DNA of 64,000 nucleotides, from NCBI GenBank assembly GCA_963920665.1, contig OY987266.1, positions 9,305,001 through 9,369,000 on the forward strand, in the 5' to 3' direction. The position numbers and the translations under genes were made by a program. Every line of letters begins with the position of its first letter. The stretch's first letter is position 1. The stretch comes from Straminergon stramineum (lineage: Eukaryota; Streptophyta; Bryopsida; Hypnales; Calliergonaceae). The notes beneath the pieces were generated by a model. That model was given only the letters and a program-made list of their open reading frames with translations, was not told where the DNA came from and did no database searches. Positions 35,137-47,144 of this stretch are shown here, one piece after another.

Positions 35137-37916
35137 TGTTGCGTTCGCGAATACGCTCCCCAAGAGGCCTGGTGATCGAGCTCGGGGCAAAATTTTAATA
35201 CAGTCAAGGAACTCTGATTATGAGATCTTGAATCTTTATCTGTCTTGTTTCATGGAATATCTGGGCACACAATTATCTTGAACCTAAGGAACTTTACGAT
35301 TAGGTGAGCTCATGCTCAATACTATTAACTCATCTAAGGGCATGCCACATGTTTAGTCACTGTTCAAGCACCATGTAACCTAGCAATCTGCCACCCTGAG
35401 GAATTTCGTTTCTTAAGAGGTAGTTTATATCAAAGGTAATGAATTGAAAAAGTGGTAACGATTGTTTGATACCCAGGAAAGTTTTGATATCTATTGAGGA
35501 AAAGTTTTGTAGTCATGTCAATGACACACACACACCCCCAAGGAATGCCACAAGTTTTGTGCACAAGTTCTTCTCTAAGATCAAATCATATATCTTTATT
35601 CATGAGATTGAGTGAGTATGAATTGATTGTGCTTTTATATCTCTTGGGAAGGGACCAAGGGCCGCTTCAGTAATTCATACAATGTTTCAAGTCCCATTGA
35701 ATTCTCAAAATCTGATTGGGAAGTTTAAAAATGGGCTTTAGGCTTTAGGCTTTATCCTAAATCTATGACAATATTTTTGGGGATTTTTGGTGCTAAAGAC
35801 ATTAGACTTGGATGTTGAATTGGGTCTAGCAAAAACAGAAAAACGACTTAGCTACCAAGTCCCAACTATTTTTTTGAATGTAAAATGAAGAAACAAACAC
35901 CATATAAAATATCCTTGTGGGTTAATATTTTGGTTATTGGAAATTTGATGCCATAAGTGCCCCTAAATGGAGTTTTGACTTTTTGATTCATTTTTTGGGC
36001 ATGTAATTCTTATATTATATTTTTCATGAATCAAATTGGAATTTAGAGTTGGAACTTTGATCTTTATACTATGAAGTCCAAAGTCCCATATTATATATTT
36101 TTTATTTACCTTTTGCAACCTATAAAAGTTGGGATTTGGGTTTGAACCACAACTTGGAGAGTTGAGACTTGTAATGCATTCCTAAATAATGTACTTGGTT
36201 TTGGTAATCTATCACCAAAAACCAACCTTGAAAAGGCCCTTGTGACAAAAGTATAGGAAAACTTGGAGTTTTTTTACTATATTTTACAAAATCTACCTAA
36301 ATGAGGGTTTGAGATTCATCAAAATTTTCTTATTGCAATAAACCATGAAACACAAATAACAAAATGTAGTTAAAGATAGTATAAATTGACATCTTTCATT
36401 TATAAACCATTGCTACATGGACATTATGGTTAGAAGGTAAAAGATTTATTCTACTTCTAAGAAACTAAAGGTAAGTACACCTAATTCTAATCTTTTTATA
36501 AAATCAACCCCTATAGATTCTTGCCTAAAATATACAACCTCATTTTATGAGACTCTAGGGGCATTTTTAGATTCACCTATATTTAGCAATGACAAAATTC
36601 ATAGTTTTTCATATAGAGTCCAAAAAATGCATGAGAAGGGAATGTAGAATATTATTTTGACTTATAATAGTGTTAAAACAACAACTAGGCAATTTAAATA
36701 TAGAAATAATGCTTAATTGACTCTTTAGATGCATTTAGGTGTAGTTACTTTACCACATTCTAGAAAATTGAGAGGAAATTAATGAAGTGGGAGCTTATCA
36801 ATAGTTGATTCGAGCAAGTGGTTACCACTCCAAAGGAATTATGATGAACGAGATTCAAGAGTCTTTTTTTCCACTTGATCATATTTCTTGCATCTTATGT
36901 GATACATTTGAGATGATAAAGGAATTAGAAGCCAATGCTTGAAATCAAGGAAAGAATGAATTTACATCTATTGTCTCTATCTAAAGAGATAGATCAACTA
37001 ATGGTGTACAATGGTTTAAAAAATCCAAGGCTACATATTTAAATGAAAATGATACCTATCTATCTAAGGAATAAATTAATTTATAAATACAAATTCAAAT
37101 CCAAAATTGTAGAAAATTGTATTCATCAACATTGAAGGGATTAGGGATAACATATTTAATGTCTATAACATAAATCATTTAAAAAAATAGTGGCAAGGAT
37201 GTATTGGGCTTGGATTTTGTTGTTACTTAAATGGATACCAAACCAAACTTTCCAATAGTCTTATATACAACGTAATTATGTTGAATGAAATAGGATTAGT
37301 ATCTCTAGCTATATGCATTGAAAGGATACAATTGATATGGGATAATTTGGAGCAAGGTAGAAGCATAACCACTCATACAAAATACACCTACATTGATATT
37401 TTTGCAAAACTTTGGACCTCATATAATCATAGTAATTCAAAAAATTCAAAAAGAATTGGACTACCAAAATGAGGAAATTTAAATTTACTTTCAGTTCAAA
37501 TAATCCCTTTGTGATTTGAATTCTCCATTATTCAAAAGTTATTAATAGACAAAGTTCAAAGAGGAATACAAAGGTTCATATTCATATTCTTCTTTCTAAA
37601 CTTTGTTTATAACTTTGAGTCTACAAGCATGTGTCAAAAATCCTTTTTCTATGTTAATATCAATTCATTACAAAATTGTAACACTTTGAAAATTCACAAT
37701 AATTATATGTCTTATCCAAAAATTTCAATTTCTTCTTAATAGATTATTTTGGATTGCTAATACAAGTAGAACCTCTCTTGCTGCATACTTTATTAGTGCA
37801 TAATATGTAGTAAGAAGGTTCATGAATGGGCCCAATTTCAAGGATTTTTTTGAAAAGAAGTGTAGTTAGTGAACGCTGGAGCTTTTTAGGGTTTAATACA
37901 CCTCTACAAATGCATA
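35137..37916. other. AT-rich gene-less DNA
   Basis: The Nudix 3' region is followed by AT-rich sequence to about 37870. No gene was recognised; it is probably decayed repeat DNA. Confidence 0.45.
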
Positions 37917-37962
37917 AACCTCTCTTAGTGCATAGTCCCAGCACTATGCACTAAGAGAGGTT
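37917..37962. repeat. Perfect 20-bp inverted repeat (hairpin) with 6-nt loop
   Basis: Arms 37917-37936 (AACCTCTCTTAGTGCATAGT) and 37943-37962 are perfect reverse complements around CCCAGC. A related unpaired block, agaacctctcttgctgcata with tagtgcata nearby, lies at about 37770-37803. Right after the hairpin, at 38016-38046, is a three-fold tttttgcttg tandem repeat. Confidence 0.9.
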
Positions 37963-38445
37963 CTAAGCTTACCTGTACTTCCCTACAAAAAGGTGCCTCC
38001 AACCACGCTGGATTGCTTGTTTTTGCTTGTTTTTGCTTGTTTTGGATGGTTTCACTGTAGTTGAATCTGTGTAGAGCTGAAGTCCGTGCCGAGAATGTCG
38101 GAGCGGAAGGGTTCATCCGACAATTGTGGAGGTTTAGGTTTTGCAACAGTTGTATGTCCCGTTCTGGCATCCCGAGCTTTGGCTCTTGTGCAGACTTAGG
38201 TTTGTGTGTTTGGGGAGCGAGCTTGAGCAAGAGCTTTTTCACGGTGAAGATTCGGTGTTGCCTTTTGGAGGTGAGGTTTTGCCGCCTGTCACTCCGAGTG
38301 CTATTTGTCAGCACACGATTCAGGGCATCAATTTGTTAGGTTCTGGCTTAGGATCTGCTTAGATAATTCACGCTGCTTCGATAAGTTGTCTTGCTATCTG
38401 TGCAAGTTGCTACAATGTTACAATGCTTAGGAATCTATGTTGAGG

Positions 38446-38464
38446 GTATGTTCGCACTTGGTGT
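38446..38464 (+). repeat. Single copy of the terminal sequence of the foldback element at 56910
   Basis: The 19 bases GTATGTTCGCACTTGGTGT are identical to the left end of the foldback at 56910-57029. No matching right end is found nearby. Confidence 0.6.
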
Positions 38465-38947
38465 ACTTGGTGGCACTTGAGACGTTGAGATTGCTGCCTG
38501 AAATTTCTGTGATTGTAGGCCTGGGTAGTGATTGCATTGTTATGTTTAGATTTGTGTTCTCATGGCGACATTGTGAGATGCAGCGACGGCAGAAGAGGTC
38601 AAAATTAGAGAGAAGAGAGTCGAAGGGTTTAAGGGTTTTAGGGTTTAGGATCTAATTTTGATTATTGTGATTCTGCACACCAAAAAAGTTGCCCCCCGCC
38701 ATGTCGTCCATTCTCTCGCAGGGTTCTTTCTCCATTTTAATTCATTATCGGGTGTCTGTTCGTTATGTTAGCAGCAGTGCTCATTTGTGTGCCAAGCATT
38801 ACGGAGTGTTGTCACTGCTCTACTGAAATTAAGGGTTTGGACTTCGCCTTTCACTGCAATCACTGGGAAATTGAAGCCTATAGAACATGTCCGGCCCTGG
38901 CTTCTACTTTTAGGGGTAATGATTTCCGGTGAATGGTTTGTCTCTGC

Positions 38948-39595
38948 AGGTCTTGACGGACGTAATCGAGAAGATCAACGCGGGACGAAGCGCGGAAGAG
39001 CTCGATCCTTGTATACAGCGGCTTCTAAACCTAAGCGTTGTAAGTGTCTTGGGGATTCCAAAAACTCTCTGTTTATGGTTAAGAATTTTATTTCGCGTTT
39101 TTTGTGATTCGTATCGGTAAAGATGTTTGTACTGAGCGGCTTGAAAACCTGAGCGTGGTAAGTACCTCAGAGATCCTGAGTGTTCTGTTTCTAGTTTGAT
39201 AAAAGCACAATTCGCAGTTATGTGATTCATGTCCGTAAAGATTGCATTATTACCTCGAACTTTGTAAGATATATGATTTGGAATGACCAGTTTACAGAAC
39301 CACATAGCTTTTGGATTCTTGCTTCTTCTTTATCTGTCCCTCCTATCACAAGGATTTAAACATGCAAAATCATTTATTGATGGCAGTACCTATTCTCCTT
39401 TGTACCGCCTGCAAAGTAATCTTTCATTAAAGACTTGTTTCCTGTATTGCATCTGCAATTTGATGTGAAATTGACGAATCTTTCAAATTTCTTTTGATCG
39501 ATTGATTGAAACTGTACTTCTTCGAGGTATACGGGCAATCTTATGCTCTGTACTTTTTGAAATGCAGAACTTGCTGAAGGCTCTTGTGTTAAAAG
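38948..39595 (+). other. Two coding-like exons upstream of, and in phase with, UMP synthase
   Basis: The first exon starts after ctctgcag at about 38948 (GTC TTG ACG) and ends AGCGTT before GTAAGT at about 39040. It reads VLTDVIEKINAGRSAEELDP and CIQRLLNLSV. The second starts after aatgcag at about 39568 (NLLKALVLK) and ends AAAG before GTACGA at about 39595. Spliced to the acceptor ttgtgcag just before the UMPS ATG at 39868, they are in frame with it. No family was recognised. They may be a 5' extension of UMPS, part of a separate gene, or non-coding leader exons; no start codon was fixed. A telo-box-like ttttagggttta lies upstream, at about 38637-38648. Confidence 0.4.
39012..39240 (+). repeat. 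Tandem duplication of about 115 bp carrying a splice donor
   Basis: The segments at 39012-39125 and 39127-39240 align. Both have cggcttctaaacctaagcgt/cggcttgaaaacctgagcgt followed by GTAAGT, later ctctgtttatg/ttctgtttcta, and gtgattcgtatcggtaaaga/gtgattcatgtccgtaaaga. Each copy therefore has a canonical donor. Confidence 0.75.
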
Positions 39596-39867
39596 GTACG
39601 ATTTTACGGGCAGTGACGGAGACAACCAGAATACTAACTCTGAGCTCCCGTCTGATCGCCATCTTCTGCCCTACCTGTTCTGTGTCTCGTTAGAACATCC
39701 ACAATGAATATTACACGTGGACCCTTATACCATTCAAATATGCAGACAGGAACAAACACTATTTTTCTGAACACTCTTCTGGGCAATGAAAGTTTTGTTG
39801 TAGAGACTTGTGGCGTATTTTGTTTGAATAAAAAATTTGAAGTTCTTTTTAAAGCTATTGTGCAGCG

Positions 39868-41298
39868 ATGGTGGATGCGGCGGTGGATAGCTTGGTTCTG
39901 GCCCTGCACAATGTGGAGGCAGTGAAGTTTGGCGAATTCAAGCTCAAGAGCGGCATCATCTCCCCAATTTACATCGATTTGCGAGTGATAGTCTCCTACC
40001 CGAAGCTCTTGCAGCAAGTTTCGGATTCTGTTTGGGCGACCGTCTCAGGCGTGGAGCAGGATGTGATCTGCGGGGTGCCTTACACGGCGCTGCCCATTGC
40101 GACCGCCATTTCGCTCAAGCACAATGTGCCGATGGTGATGCGGCGCAAGGAGGTCAAGGATTACGGCACGAAGAAGGCAATTGAAGGTTTCTTCAAGCCC
40201 GGGCAGAAGTGCTTGATCATCGAGGATCTGGTGACGAGTGGGGCGTCGGTGTTGGAAACCGTGGAGCCTCTGGTGGCGGCCGGGTTGAAGGTGACGGATG
40301 TGGTTGTGTTGATCGACAGGGAGCAAGGCGGGCCACAGACTTTGTCCAAGCACGGGCTGAAGTTGCACGCGGCACTGAAACTGACGCGAATTGTGGAGGT
40401 TCTTGTGCGCCATGGCAAATTGACGCAAGAGGTCGCGGACTCAGTAGGGAAGTTTTTGGCTGCGAATCAGACGACGGTGAGCATGCCTCTCGTTGCGCTA
40501 ACTCCTGCGAAGGCGAGACGGTTGCCGTTCGGAGAGAGGGCGGACTTGACGAAAAACCCAACCGGAAAGAAGCTCTTCGAGATTATGGAAAGGAAACAGA
40601 GCAATTTGTCGGTAGCAGCTGATGTGAACACAGCTCGGGAGCTTCTATTACTTGCGGATGCCATTGGCCAAGACATTTGCGTGCTGAAGACGCACGTCGA
40701 CATCTTCCCCGACTTCACTCCGGAGTTCGGCCGCCAGCTTCGTGAAATTGCTGACAAGCATGACTTTCTGATTTTTGAGGACCGGAAGTTTGCAGACATT
40801 GGGAACACGGTGACTATGCAATATGAAGGGGGCATTTACAAGATAGTGGAGTGGGCAGATATCACAAACGCGCACATTGTCCCTGGTGCAGGCATTGTGG
40901 ATGGTTTGAAGTTGAAGGGGCTTCCGAAGGGGCGTGGACTTTTGCTTCTTGCAGAAATGAGCTCGAAAGGTACCTTCGCCAAGGGGGAGTACACCCAGTC
41001 GGCTGCTCAGATTGCTGCAGATCATCCCGAATTTGTTATTGGATTTATCTCAACCAACCCCGCTGCATGGGTGGGAGGGCCCGGCAGCCCTGCGTTGATT
41101 CATATGACTCCTGGCGTTCAAATGAGTGCAGGTGGGGATGCTCTCGGCCAACAGTACAACACGCCTAGCTCGGTAATTGGGGAGAGAGGCAGTGATATTA
41201 TTATTGTGGGACGTGGTATTATCAAGGCTGCAGACCCTGCTGCTGCTGCAAAGGAGTATCGCAAGGCGGGATGGGCAGCATACGAGCAAAGTCTGTAA
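39868..41298 (+). CDS. UMPS: Uridine 5'-monophosphate synthase (OPRT-ODC bifunctional)
   Basis: A single exon of 476 codons, the usual length for plant UMPS. It converts orotate to OMP with PRPP, then decarboxylates OMP to UMP, the last two steps of de novo pyrimidine synthesis, in the cytosol. The N-terminal half is orotate phosphoribosyltransferase: [16 protein letters not shown] near residue 24, and the PRPP-binding loop [20 protein letters not shown] at about 116-135. The C-terminal half is OMP decarboxylase: KTHVD at 274-278 and [13 protein letters not shown] at 303-315, holding the catalytic Lys and Asp residues, then [10 protein letters not shown] and IIVGRGII. No disabling change is seen. 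The chosen Met matches the usual start. It sits two bases after a splice-acceptor-like cag, so a 5' intron is likely. Confidence 0.97.
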   Translation: MVDAAVDSLVLALHNVEAVKFGEFKLKSGIISPIYIDLRVIVSYPKLLQQVSDSVWATVSGVEQDVICGVPYTALPIATAISLKHNVPMVMRRKEVKDYGTKKAIEGFFKPGQKCLIIEDLVTSGASVLETVEPLVAAGLKVTDVVVLIDREQGGPQTLSKHGLKLHAALKLTRIVEVLVRHGKLTQEVADSVGKFLAANQTTVSMPLVALTPAKARRLPFGERADLTKNPTGKKLFEIMERKQSNLSVAADVNTARELLLLADAIGQDICVLKTHVDIFPDFTPEFGRQLREIADKHDFLIFEDRKFADIGNTVTMQYEGGIYKIVEWADITNAHIVPGAGIVDGLKLKGLPKGRGLLLLAEMSSKGTFAKGEYTQSAAQIAADHPEFVIGFISTNPAAWVGGPGSPALIHMTPGVQMSAGGDALGQQYNTPSSVIGERGSDIIIVGRGIIKAADPAAAAKEYRKAGWAAYEQSL

Positions 41299-41554
41299 GC
41301 TCAGAATTGTTTGCATTGCTACAGTACTCTCAATGTCAGCAAGTTTTGGTCTATCGAATCCTCTGCAAGGCTGGATTGTTAAGATAGTTGGGACATTGGG
41401 AATACAAGTGTTTGTTTGCAACGTGAGCTTTCAAGAAGAAAGAGGAATTGATTCCTATGCACTGCGGAACAATGCTTTTTAGGTCACATTGCAGCATTGG
41501 GCTTCGTTCTGAAGCGACGTGCTTTGAGAGAACATGTATTGTATTTTGGAGAAT

Positions 41555-41560
41555 AATAAA
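41555..41560 (+). terminator. Possible polyadenylation signal of UMPS
   Basis: AATAAA, about 260 bases after the UMPS stop codon and before the start of pseudogene homology. Confidence 0.4.
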
Positions 41561-41599
41561 GAAACACTTGAACAATTTACTTCGTGCAAATGTACCAAA

Positions 41600-43006
41600 C
41601 TTTATATGCTCTTCTATTGTGAAGCTGTCGACTCAGGAACTCGACTTTGGTGATTGCAATGTTGGCTCAACAAATGCATCAAGCGTGCAGATTCACAATC
41701 TCCATGATCTTCCAGCACTTGCCACTCCATATGTTACATCGACTATACTTAGCATTAATAGTCAAGCGGAGCGTGTTTCTATTCCAGCGCGTCAGGCGTT
41801 CAATTTGGATATAGATCTCGTCCCTCCCAATCGTAAGTATCGGAAACAAATCCGATTTGATAACCTTTTGAATAAGGAAAATAATCAGGATCTCGAGGCT
41901 TGAGCAAAAATAATGGATCATCACCATGTTTTATTCCATTCGGTGTGTTACAAATTACAAACCCGGTCTACAAGCAACTTTCTCATCTTTGACAGGTGAT
42001 GACTTAACAATCTGACGAGATTAGTAGTCCATCTTTCTTGATGTGTCTTCATCCGTTTCCTTTTCCACTTGCTTGGGTGGGTAAGAATGTATTGTATCGT
42101 TGTTTCTGAGTAAATATGGATGTTGGCACTTTCTAATCTTCTTGTTTGGTTGCGAACCAGCGCGGTTGTCAACAACCTATGTGTGAAGATACTGTCGGTT
42201 GAAAATATTACGGATAAGAAACTGGTTTTGGATTTCAATACCAACATGCCGGAAGATTTGGGCATCTATGCTTTACAAGATAACCCTTCATCAGAATACG
42301 AAGACCTTGGTGTTGGCGATGTATGCAGCTTTTCTAGTGAAGCCAGCGAGGAAGAAATCCACGAAAATCGAAAGAGGTATGTTGCGTGCTTAATCTTGTT
42401 GTCAGTTTTCAGGTTCCAGGGAACCAAACTGTAATTATGAGTCCACCTGGAAGCCGTTAATTCATATAACTTTTGTCTTAAACCAAGCTAATTTGAGTTT
42501 GTTTTTGAGTTCACACATGCTCAGAAACTGATACTTTCTTTCAATCGCTAATATGGGGTGAACGAAGTTTGCGGGAAATTTGTCATAGTATGTAACTACA
42601 CTGTTAGTGAGGGTTCATGAGCTGATGAAACAGTTCCCGTGTTCATAATTTACGTCCTATTTACCTGGTCATAATCCTCGTACTGTTTAGGTCTACATTG
42701 TCACCAAAGATGCGAGGATGCTAAGTATTAGTGCGTACATTATGTTGCTATGCCTTGAGCAGTAAACTTCTATTTGAAACGGATGCTGAGCCTGTTGTTT
42801 GTTTTGTTTTCTTTGTGAAGAGCTTATGCAGCTTCTGTGAACAAGGAGAAAATTCTCGAAACTCTTGAAGAATCTTAAGCCTCAGCTAAGTAAAGCGATC
42901 GTTGATTCTGCTCTCTTTCCTTTGCAGCAGGGCCATACAAAAACAAAGCAGATTCCCCTGAGATCCCCATTTTCCTCCTCAGAGAAGATATCAAGAATGA
43001 GGTAGG
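41600..43006 (+). pseudogene. Fragment of a HYDIN/ASH (MSP-like) domain protein, disrupted
   Basis: The frame from about 41600 reads IVKLSTQELDFGDCNVGSTN, ASSVQIHNLHDLPALATPYV and, later, RKQIRFDNLLNKENNQDLEA, an ASH/MSP-type beta domain as in HYDIN and other ciliary or centrosomal proteins. A TGA at about 41901 interrupts it where the continuing frame resumes at once (AKIMDHHHVLFHSVCYKLQ); the site would be CGA if one C-to-T change is undone. An intron from 41995 to about 42161 keeps the phase into SAVVNNLCVKILSVENITDK and KLVLDFNTNMPEDLGIYALQ, ending at a donor near 42376. Further downstream, AYAASVNKEKILETLEES meets a stop, while KPQLSKAIVDSALFPLQQ continues in another frame. The 5' part is missing and the gene abuts the UMPS 3' end. 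A broken, partial copy is the best reading. Confidence 0.65.
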
Positions 43007-43010
43007 TAGT

Positions 43011-45770
43011 ATTGTTGATTGAATAGCATCACCTCAGTGTAAATGCTTATGTCTATAAGTTTACCATTTTTAATTTGTGCCGGTCAATAACCAAGGTACT
43101 ACTGGGCTAAAATATTATTTCTATCATTGATGAGATTTGTCTTGTAATTTAAACCCCAAAAATAGATACATGTGTTGACGGTGTTTATATTATAAGCATC
43201 TTCAATGGTTGTAAGATATCTACTTATACATATGCTCAAGGATCACATGCTTGCATTTTCATGCGCACACACTAGCATCCTTGGTAAAGTGCAAGATTGT
43301 ATGTGTGGTCCCTATTAGACCTTTAAGAGTTAACTTGGCTTAAATGTGCAATAGTTTCAAACTACTCTTTCACCAATGAGGATATTATATAAAAGGCATG
43401 CTTATTCTTGGTTGTAAATTAGGCTTTGCCATACATATATTTGTTCCTTATTAAATAGTTTAAGTTGTTAATTCTCAATGAAGACTTATGTATGCCATAA
43501 ATTCCAACTTATTCACTAATTTGCAAACCTCAACTTGAAAGTTTTTTTGTCATATATAAAGATGTAGTGCTTATTTTTGGCATCAATATAAGGGTGTAAA
43601 TGTTGGTGTGAATTTATATATAGGAAAAGTCGACTTTAATTTAAGACTACTTGACTACATTAAAAAGAGTTTCACATTTTTTAATATTGGTATATCTAAA
43701 ATAGAATATAGATCATAGATTGAATTTTTGTTTACATTAGATGAAATTTAGCTATTGTAAAGAGTTGTGAGTTCTTTTGAGTTCTTAGATTGTAGGAACT
43801 CAACCATGTTAGATAATAATAAAAAATTAATTTTTCAATAATTTTTCTAAAACTGGATTACTTTTAAATTATTTTTTGGTTTTGTAGTTTCTAAATTTTT
43901 AAAATTTTTTTCATAATTTTTAATTTTGGCCAACAATGTTTGGTTCCTAGTATGGGAAACAAGCCTAAAACAACCCTTTATAGTAGCTAAATTTATCTAA
44001 TGCATGAAGTTCGTGCATTCATTTACTTCATAAATTTTTGGTCCATTTTTCAATAAACTTCTATTTTTATATTGGATGAACTTTTAATACAATTTATCAA
44101 ACTTTGGTGTAGTCTACTTCATCCCCTATTTTTCATATGCATAACCTCTGTTTTTTGTTACCTCATTAAATGTTTATCAAGGTTCAATTGATCAACCATT
44201 AAATTTACAAGTAGATGTAGCAATTCATTTTGGCTAGTCAAAGCAATCCACTATCTATATAAAATAATAATGAAGTAAATTTTTAACATCTAAAATTGTT
44301 TGAATAAGCAATTGAGCATGATTTAGTGGTATTTAATCATCATAATATTTGTTGAATCTTGCTAGTGATTTCTAGGAGATTTGAGATTCTTTGTGTTTTT
44401 ATATTTTGGACATTGCATAAAAAAACTATTATTTTCAAATTTGGTTGATGATTAGGGGTGTATCCAAATAGATTGTAGGATTTCAATTTTTTTTCATGTA
44501 TACTTTTATATTTTAGAGTAGAATCTAAGTGAGAAAATTTTCATGGATTCATTTGTGGAGAATTTTTGCTAAATTGTGAATTTGGAAAAGTATTGTGATA
44601 TTTGATAAAAGAAATTCTATTTTTGAATGGATGAAATTGCAAAAATTCACCTAATTTTTTGGCTAAAAGAATCACTATTTAGTGGAATGTATACAATGCT
44701 GTAATATTTCAACTTAAACTAATTTAAATGTATGACAAATAGTATTAATTTGGTAGATCAATAATGCAAAATAGTGAAAAAGAAATGTACTTTAGACAAT
44801 TGAAAGTCAAGACTTTAGGATCTTAATTTGGTATACTTACTTTAACTCCTAAGTTTTTTGTTGTCTTTATTCTAGATGATGAAGAAAATTCATGATAATG
44901 TTTTGTCCAAGTAATTTCTTATTCATTCAAGGTAATATTTCATATTTGAGTATCTTGTAGACAACCTTTTTTTAATAAATAGTGAGGTAATTAATAGACT
45001 TGTACAAATCATAAAAAAAAGTGTGTAAAACTTCAAAAAAAGACTTAGCATTTAAGTGTTGATACCATATTATATTAAATCCAAACCATTCAACTTTCTA
45101 CAAGGTGGACAACAAATGTTGTGAAAAGCCAAAAAGTGTAATTCAAATTTTAATTTTCACTATAGACCTTCAAAAATCTAGAAAAATTATTTGGTAGAAA
45201 CCAATGAAACAAATATATTGGAAGGATTTAAATAATTCATTTCAAATTTTCAACAATAATTTTATTTTTTTTCCCAATATTTAGAAGGTAAAGTAGTAAC
45301 ACCTAATTGTAACACCTTTCTACAATGGAGTCTAAAATTCATGAGAGCCTATGTACATGCTTCAATGCTTTAAATTTTTTGTAGTTTATTCATATGGTAT
45401 CTAAAAAATGCATACAAAGAAAGTTTTTAATTCTCTTGACTTCCCCAAATTGGAAATGCAATTGTGGGTGTGCAATGAAAGGTGCCCCTATTTTAGGTGG
45501 TTGAATGGGCCTTGAAATTCTAGGGCCAATTATAACCCTCCAAACCTAAAAACACTTGCCAAGTATGCATCTAAAGAAGACAACCTCCAAACAATAAGAT
45601 GCAACAAAGAAATATGCCGTTTAATAATTGAAACACATATATTTTTAGTAAAATTTTACTAAAAATCTCCTAAAAGATCAACACTTCCAAGACTATACTA
45701 CCATGACTATACTTAAAACATCCCTTCTCTTGTAGTGATTGCAAATGCAACCTACCTTCTATACATTAGT
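43011..45770. other. AT-rich gene-less DNA
   Basis: No gene or recognisable transposon domain was found. The composition resembles the 4.4-10.3, 24-25 and 35-38 kb blocks. Confidence 0.45.
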
Positions 45771-45990
45771 TCTAAGGGCACTTGCACCCTTGATTCATTG
45801 GCTTTGGCCTTAGTATACTTGCAAGGTGGTCATGAGTTCAAATCCAGGCATTACCAAAGGTGCTTACTACCATGAGTCCACCCAACTATGGTGGGGGGTG
45901 AAATGTCTTCATCATGATGTGGGGAATTGAGAATTTCTTGGGAAAAGCAACGTGTTGGTTCTTTATAAGGTCTACTTCCTACCAAAGGCA
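45771..45990 (+). mobile_element. Possible SINE-like element with a tRNA-type B box
   Basis: GAGTTCAAATCC at 45834-45845 resembles a tRNA B box (GGTTCGANTCC). A weak A-box-like ttggctttgg lies about 36 bases upstream at about 45798-45807. No cloverleaf can be folded and no target-site duplication was found. Confidence 0.25.
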
Positions 45991-46045
45991 TCAAGGATGG
46001 AATTTGCCATCTAAGGTGGGCACCTCCAAATATGCCATCAATTCA

Positions 46046-46270
46046 CTCTATGTACATCTCCAAAGTCAATTATGTACCTTAGTATACAAACAGTTTTAGA
46101 ACCAAACTTTGTTCCTTCATAACTTTTGCACACAATGTCCAAATGTCACATTCTTTGGTGCATTGTAACCTCCTTTCACTTGCCAATAAGAAGGTATGGA
46201 AATTTGACCAGTCTAATAATAGCAACTAGGTACAATATCAAAAAGTGACAGTTTTGGGATACCCACCTTA
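46046..46270. repeat. Dispersed repeat, copy 2
   Basis: Same orientation and order of blocks as 25362-25580. Both copies end where the sequence turns less AT-rich and a gene promoter begins. Confidence 0.75.
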
Positions 46271-47000
46271 AATCCATGCGACTTAGATAGTTAAACCATT
46301 GCTAACAGATGCTTCATTCACGCTGATCTTTCACACCAGAAGAAACCTTCTTGTTCATCAGTTCCATCCATAGCCACAGTAACTTACAAGCAAGCCCTTC
46401 AGTTCCTCAAGTCTCCGTCAATTGAAAACCATGCCGGGGTCATCTTCCGCAGTTGGTTGCATTCCTTTCCCAACCAACCAACGTTCCGCTTTCTCGTCGT
46501 GCTTTTCCTCCTTTCGGTTTCCTTCCGTTCATTGTCGTCCCGGCTAAGTTACTTGAGGTCGAGCTGAGCAATGAGAACCCAACAACACTGGCTGGATATA
46601 TCTTAAGTTAAACAGCATGTGAGGTGGCAAGCGCAATTCGCAGCAGGTGGGTGACACTGTGTTTTGCACTTGTCAGATGTTTCGAATTCGAGTTTTTGGA
46701 ATAGCCCTTTTTGCTCTTGTGGGTTTGATCATTCGGATTTGGAAGAGGTTGTGTTGTTTGTTGCATTTTTGGGCATTGCCCATTGTTGTTCTGTTTTTTT
46801 TGTAGCTTGGAATTGTTTGTAATGGAGTGGCGGTGTGAGGGTGAGTGAGTGGAGGTGGTTATGGTAAGAGATACAGACAGAGAGGGCCGGGAGAAGGATT
46901 TTGTCGATTATTGTTGTGTGTGGGATTAGAGTGCAGGGTGGTTGCTTGTCGCTCTGGCTTTTTTTCCCGAATTAGGGTTTGCGGCTCTCCCTCCCCTGCA
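46271..47000 (+). promoter_or_regulatory. Promoter and 5' leader of the SPATA20-like gene
   Basis: This non-repetitive stretch leads to the ATG at 47001. Two short upstream reading frames lie in the leader, at 46822-46848 (8 codons and a stop) and 46861-46929 (22 codons and a stop). The second ATG overlaps a strong donor-like ATGGTAAGAG, so it may instead mark a 5' UTR intron. The transcription start is unknown. Confidence 0.4.
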
Positions 47001-47113
47001 ATGCTGGCCAGACAGAGCCACGTTGTAGTGTCACGGGGAATTTGTTGCATTCGAAGGGCGCATTATCCAAAGAGATCGTCCTTTGCGGTTTTGAGTGGCA
47101 GGCCAGGTGTTGC

Positions 47114-47144
<31 letters not shown>

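Noticed and set aside
40045..41025. Long minus-strand and alternative-frame open frames inside UMPS
   Set aside because: They are shadows of a GC-rich coding exon; none has a domain.
46845..47000. Upstream extension of the SPATA20-like protein to 46845
   Set aside because: The extended frame begins with GTG; the first ATG in frame is at 47001.
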